From Fidelibacterota bacterium UBA7300 (lineage in GTDB: Bacteria > Fidelibacterota > Marinisomatia > Marinisomatales > UBA2128), in the NCBI GenBank assembly GCA_002471865.1, contig DKQU01000052.1:1-7880 (forward strand): 7,880 nt of DNA. Reading direction: 5' to 3'. Positions 6,250 to 7,880 of the stretch are shown here, in pieces. The position numbers were made by a program, and so were the translations under genes. The stretch's first letter is position 1, and the number at the start of each line of letters is the position of its first letter. The notes under the pieces were generated by a model. That model made no database searches and had not been told where the DNA came from. It saw only the letters and a program-made list of their open reading frames with translations.

Positions 6250-7515
6250 ATGAATAGACATATATATATAAAGAGTCTTTTTCTTTTGTTGATTTTCGGA
6301 CTAGCAATAAGCTGTGCAGATCAAAAAACAGAAGCTGCACAAAATACTATAGAAAGTGATCTTGTCTCGTCTGTAGAAAAGGATAGACCAAACGGAATAA
6401 CAACTTTAGTTGTAACTGGGAATGTTCACGGTCAGCTCGACCCATGTGGCTGAAAGAAAAATCCAATCGGCGGTCTGTCGAGAAAATCTAAACACCTTAA
6501 ATCTCTTAAAGCAAAAGGGATAGATCCGCTAATTTTAGATGCCGGAGATCTGTTCTTTTCCAAAACGACTGTTTCCGGTATTTCAGGTGAGAAAGCGATC
6601 CTTAAAGCTCAGACCATGGTAGATGGTTATAATATTGTAGGTTGTGACGTTATGAATGTCGGAGCGAAAGATTTCGCCAAGGGAATAGATTTCTTACGTA
6701 AACTTGAACAGACAGCATCATTCCCATTCATCTCTTCAAATATTGTAAATAAAAAAAATGGAGAATTGCCTTTTGCACCATACAAAATATTAGAAAAGAA
6801 TGGTTTTAGATTCGGAGTGGTTGGTTTAACCGCTGAGCTCTCACCTATTACTAGAGGGAATTTGAGAGCAGATCCTTTTATCGAACGTGGAAAAGCTGTA
6901 CTTTCAAAGTTGGATGCCATAACGGACTTTCAGATAGTACTCTTCAATGGTTCTTCAGATAAAGCCAAAATTGCTAGAGAAGCTCTAACATCTGCTGATC
7001 TACTGTTTGTAAGTGGAGATACCCGTAATCCAGCCCGTGGTGGAAGTGCAATTTCTACGGGGACTGTCATGAAGCAGTTGGGTAAACAAGGAAAGTCTTT
7101 GGGAGTAGTTTCCATTGCTGTAGTTGATATTGATCTTCCTCTGCGCGATTTAAGTAATGTACAAAACCGACTTAAATTCTTAGATAAACAGTTGAAGAGA
7201 TATGCTAAAAAGGATCCCTCAAAATCTATGGAAGAGATATATGCGGATGATGAAAAAATGCTAAATCGGGTTGCTACTATTCAAGATGAGTTAGAGAAAT
7301 TAAAATTGGAATTAACATCTGAAGGAAATTCCATTCAATTTGATTTTGTACCAATGAACAAAAAAGTAGGCGAAGACTTGATGCTCCTTTCAATGGTGAA
7401 CGAAACACTTTCTAATTGTGATGCACTTGGGCCAGACAAAACTCCCTCGAATCAGAAAAAACCTTCATCACGTAGTATAAAACCTTCGAGAGTGAATCCT
7501 GACGGGACAGGTTAA
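6250..7515 (+). CDS. UshA-like (metallophosphoesterase-fold) lipoprotein, predicted selenoprotein with Sec at residue 68
   Basis: One gene of 421 aa read through TGA 6451-6453 as selenocysteine. The N-terminus has a signal peptide (hydrophobic 10-20) with a lipobox-like A-I-S-C22, so the mature protein is probably membrane-attached in the periplasm. The family motif T56-G-N-V-H-G61 is followed by L-D-P-C66-G-U68-K-K-N-P-I-G-G-L-S-R, then D97-A-G-D100. Related proteins, from memory, carry P-C-G-C where this one has the TGA. The frame then stays open to TAA 7513-7515, through V-G-L-T-A-E-L-S and a charged helical, perhaps coiled-coil, segment (about 302-355). The 5'-nucleotidase C-terminal domain is missing. 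Metal motifs are degenerate: N58 for Asp, G138-A-K-D for G-N-H-D/E, N233 for His, and G256-D-T-R for G-H-x-H. ATG 6250 is preferred by convention; TTG 6241 is better spaced from AAAAGG (6224-6229) and would add 3 residues. Alternatives are a sequencing error or a nonsense-mutated gene. Confidence 0.8.
6451..6481 (+). promoter_or_regulatory. Sec UGA codon with candidate bacterial SECIS hairpin
   Basis: TGA 6451-6453 is followed by a hairpin: UCGGC (6467-6471) pairs with GUCGA (6477-6481), five pairs including one G:U, closing the loop GGUCU (6472-6476). The loop begins 18 nt after the UGA and starts with G, meeting the usual bacterial SECIS rules (roughly 16-37 nt, a G in the first two loop bases). 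The pentamer GGUCU matches the loop of the E. coli fdhF SECIS as I recall it. The stem is short and I see no bulged U as in fdhF. Confidence 0.65.
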
Positions 7516-7880
7516 ATGAACATGTCACCTCGTGCTCAAGTAATTTCAATCATAATTGTCTCGTTTATTTTTGGGGTAGGATATAACGCTGTTAGAACAG
7601 AAAATCTTTCTCTCTTATATCAAAAACCTGTCGAACGTACCGTTGAAGAGGTCGATTCTCTCCTAAGTGAAACGACTATATTATCAGCTCCAGAATACAT
7701 TAATCTAGAGTCTGCCAAAGAGATGTATGACAGGGAGATCATTTTTATCGATGCCCGGGATGAAGAAGAGTTCGCCGAAGGACACATTAAGGGTGCGATA
7801 CTTGCGCCATCAACGCCTGAACTGGTTCAGTTAACTCCTGATAGATCCACTCCAATCGTAACGTACTGTGGCGGCGGTGA
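7516..7880 (+). CDS. Membrane-anchored rhodanese-like protein, 3' partial
   Basis: The ATG (7516) follows the selenoprotein stop without a gap (TAAATG), so translation is probably coupled; AGG at 7509-7511 is the only Shine-Dalgarno trace, and a second ATG at 7522 would be better spaced from it. 121 codons are visible before the window ends. An N-terminal membrane helix (about 8-26, V-I-S-I-I-I-V-S-F-I-F-G) puts the domain outside the cytoplasm. The rhodanese fold is shown by I-F-I-D79-A-R-D-E-E-E-F (76-86), G89-H-I-K-G-A (89-94) and I-V-T-Y-C118-G-G-G, where C118 is the expected catalytic Cys at the start of the active loop. Rhodaneses move sulfane sulfur (or selenium) through a Cys persulfide. 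Adjacent to an UshA-like selenoprotein, a shared extracytoplasmic redox or sulfur-transfer role is likely but inferred. Confidence 0.9.
   Translation, partial: MNMSPRAQVISIIIVSFIFGVGYNAVRTENLSLLYQKPVERTVEEVDSLLSETTILSAPEYINLESAKEMYDREIIFIDARDEEEFAEGHIKGAILAPSTPELVQLTPDRSTPIVTYCGGG

Noticed and set aside
6451..6453. Nonsense mutation making a pseudogene
   Set aside because: No other stop or frameshift occurs in the following 353 codons, the stop is exactly at the position where Cys is expected, and a SECIS-like hairpin follows. A sequencing error cannot be excluded from the sequence alone.
6616..7515. Separate protein starting at ATG 6616
   Set aside because: This ATG is inside the conserved domain, after the G-D motif, has no ribosome binding site, and the frame is open all the way back to TGA 6451. 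It is the tail of the selenoprotein gene.

Overview
The window looks like chromosomal DNA of an uncultivated Gram-negative-type bacterium of moderate to low G+C. Supporting signs are a PpiD/SurA-like envelope chaperone, lipoprotein signal peptides, good Shine-Dalgarno sites, sigma70-like promoters and a compact layout. A marine FCB-group lineage such as Marinimicrobia would fit, but that is a guess from gene style. I see no phage, insertion sequence or CRISPR. No stretch over 300 bases is empty: the longest stretch without protein genes, about 5939-6249, holds a hairpin, a shared terminator, a tRNA gene and its promoter.

Layout. (1) 1-1036, plus strand: the end of an SCP2-type thiolase, a DUF35-type OB-fold partner and a small cupin. 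They are tightly packed (2-nt gap, then a TAATG overlap), so one acyl-CoA operon is likely. (2) 1052-2890, minus: a membrane-anchored PpiD/SurA-like peptidyl-prolyl isomerase, divergent from (3) 2982-4004, plus: a VAT-1/quinone-oxidoreductase-like MDR enzyme. (4) 4026-5606, minus: a PYROXD2-like FAD oxidoreductase. (5) 5690-6062, plus: a compact unit with an extended -10 promoter, a possible 26-codon leader ORF containing a 16-bp palindrome, a 38-aa lipoprotein and a terminator. (6) 6064-6136, minus: tRNA-Ala(GGC) with its own promoter, apparently sharing that terminator. (7) 6250-7880, plus: an UshA-like (metallophosphoesterase-fold) lipoprotein followed immediately by a membrane-anchored rhodanese cut by the window edge.

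The main discovery is in region 7. The UshA-like gene looks split by an in-frame TGA at 6451-6453, but the frame stays open for 353 more codons. The TGA falls where related Cys-containing proteins (recalled, not searched) carry the second Cys of a P-C-G-C motif, giving P-C-G-Sec. A small hairpin begins 13 nt after the TGA. Its loop GGUCU starts after 18 nt and matches the loop pentamer I recall from the E. coli fdhF SECIS. No other gene whose end is visible stops with TGA. I therefore annotate one selenoprotein of about 421 aa rather than a pseudogene or two ORFs. The protein also lacks most metal ligands expected of a 5'-nucleotidase, so it may be a redox protein working with the adjacent rhodanese. 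Selenoproteins of an UshA-like type may already have been reported, so the novelty may lie in the lineage, the degenerate metal site and the operon rather than in the family.
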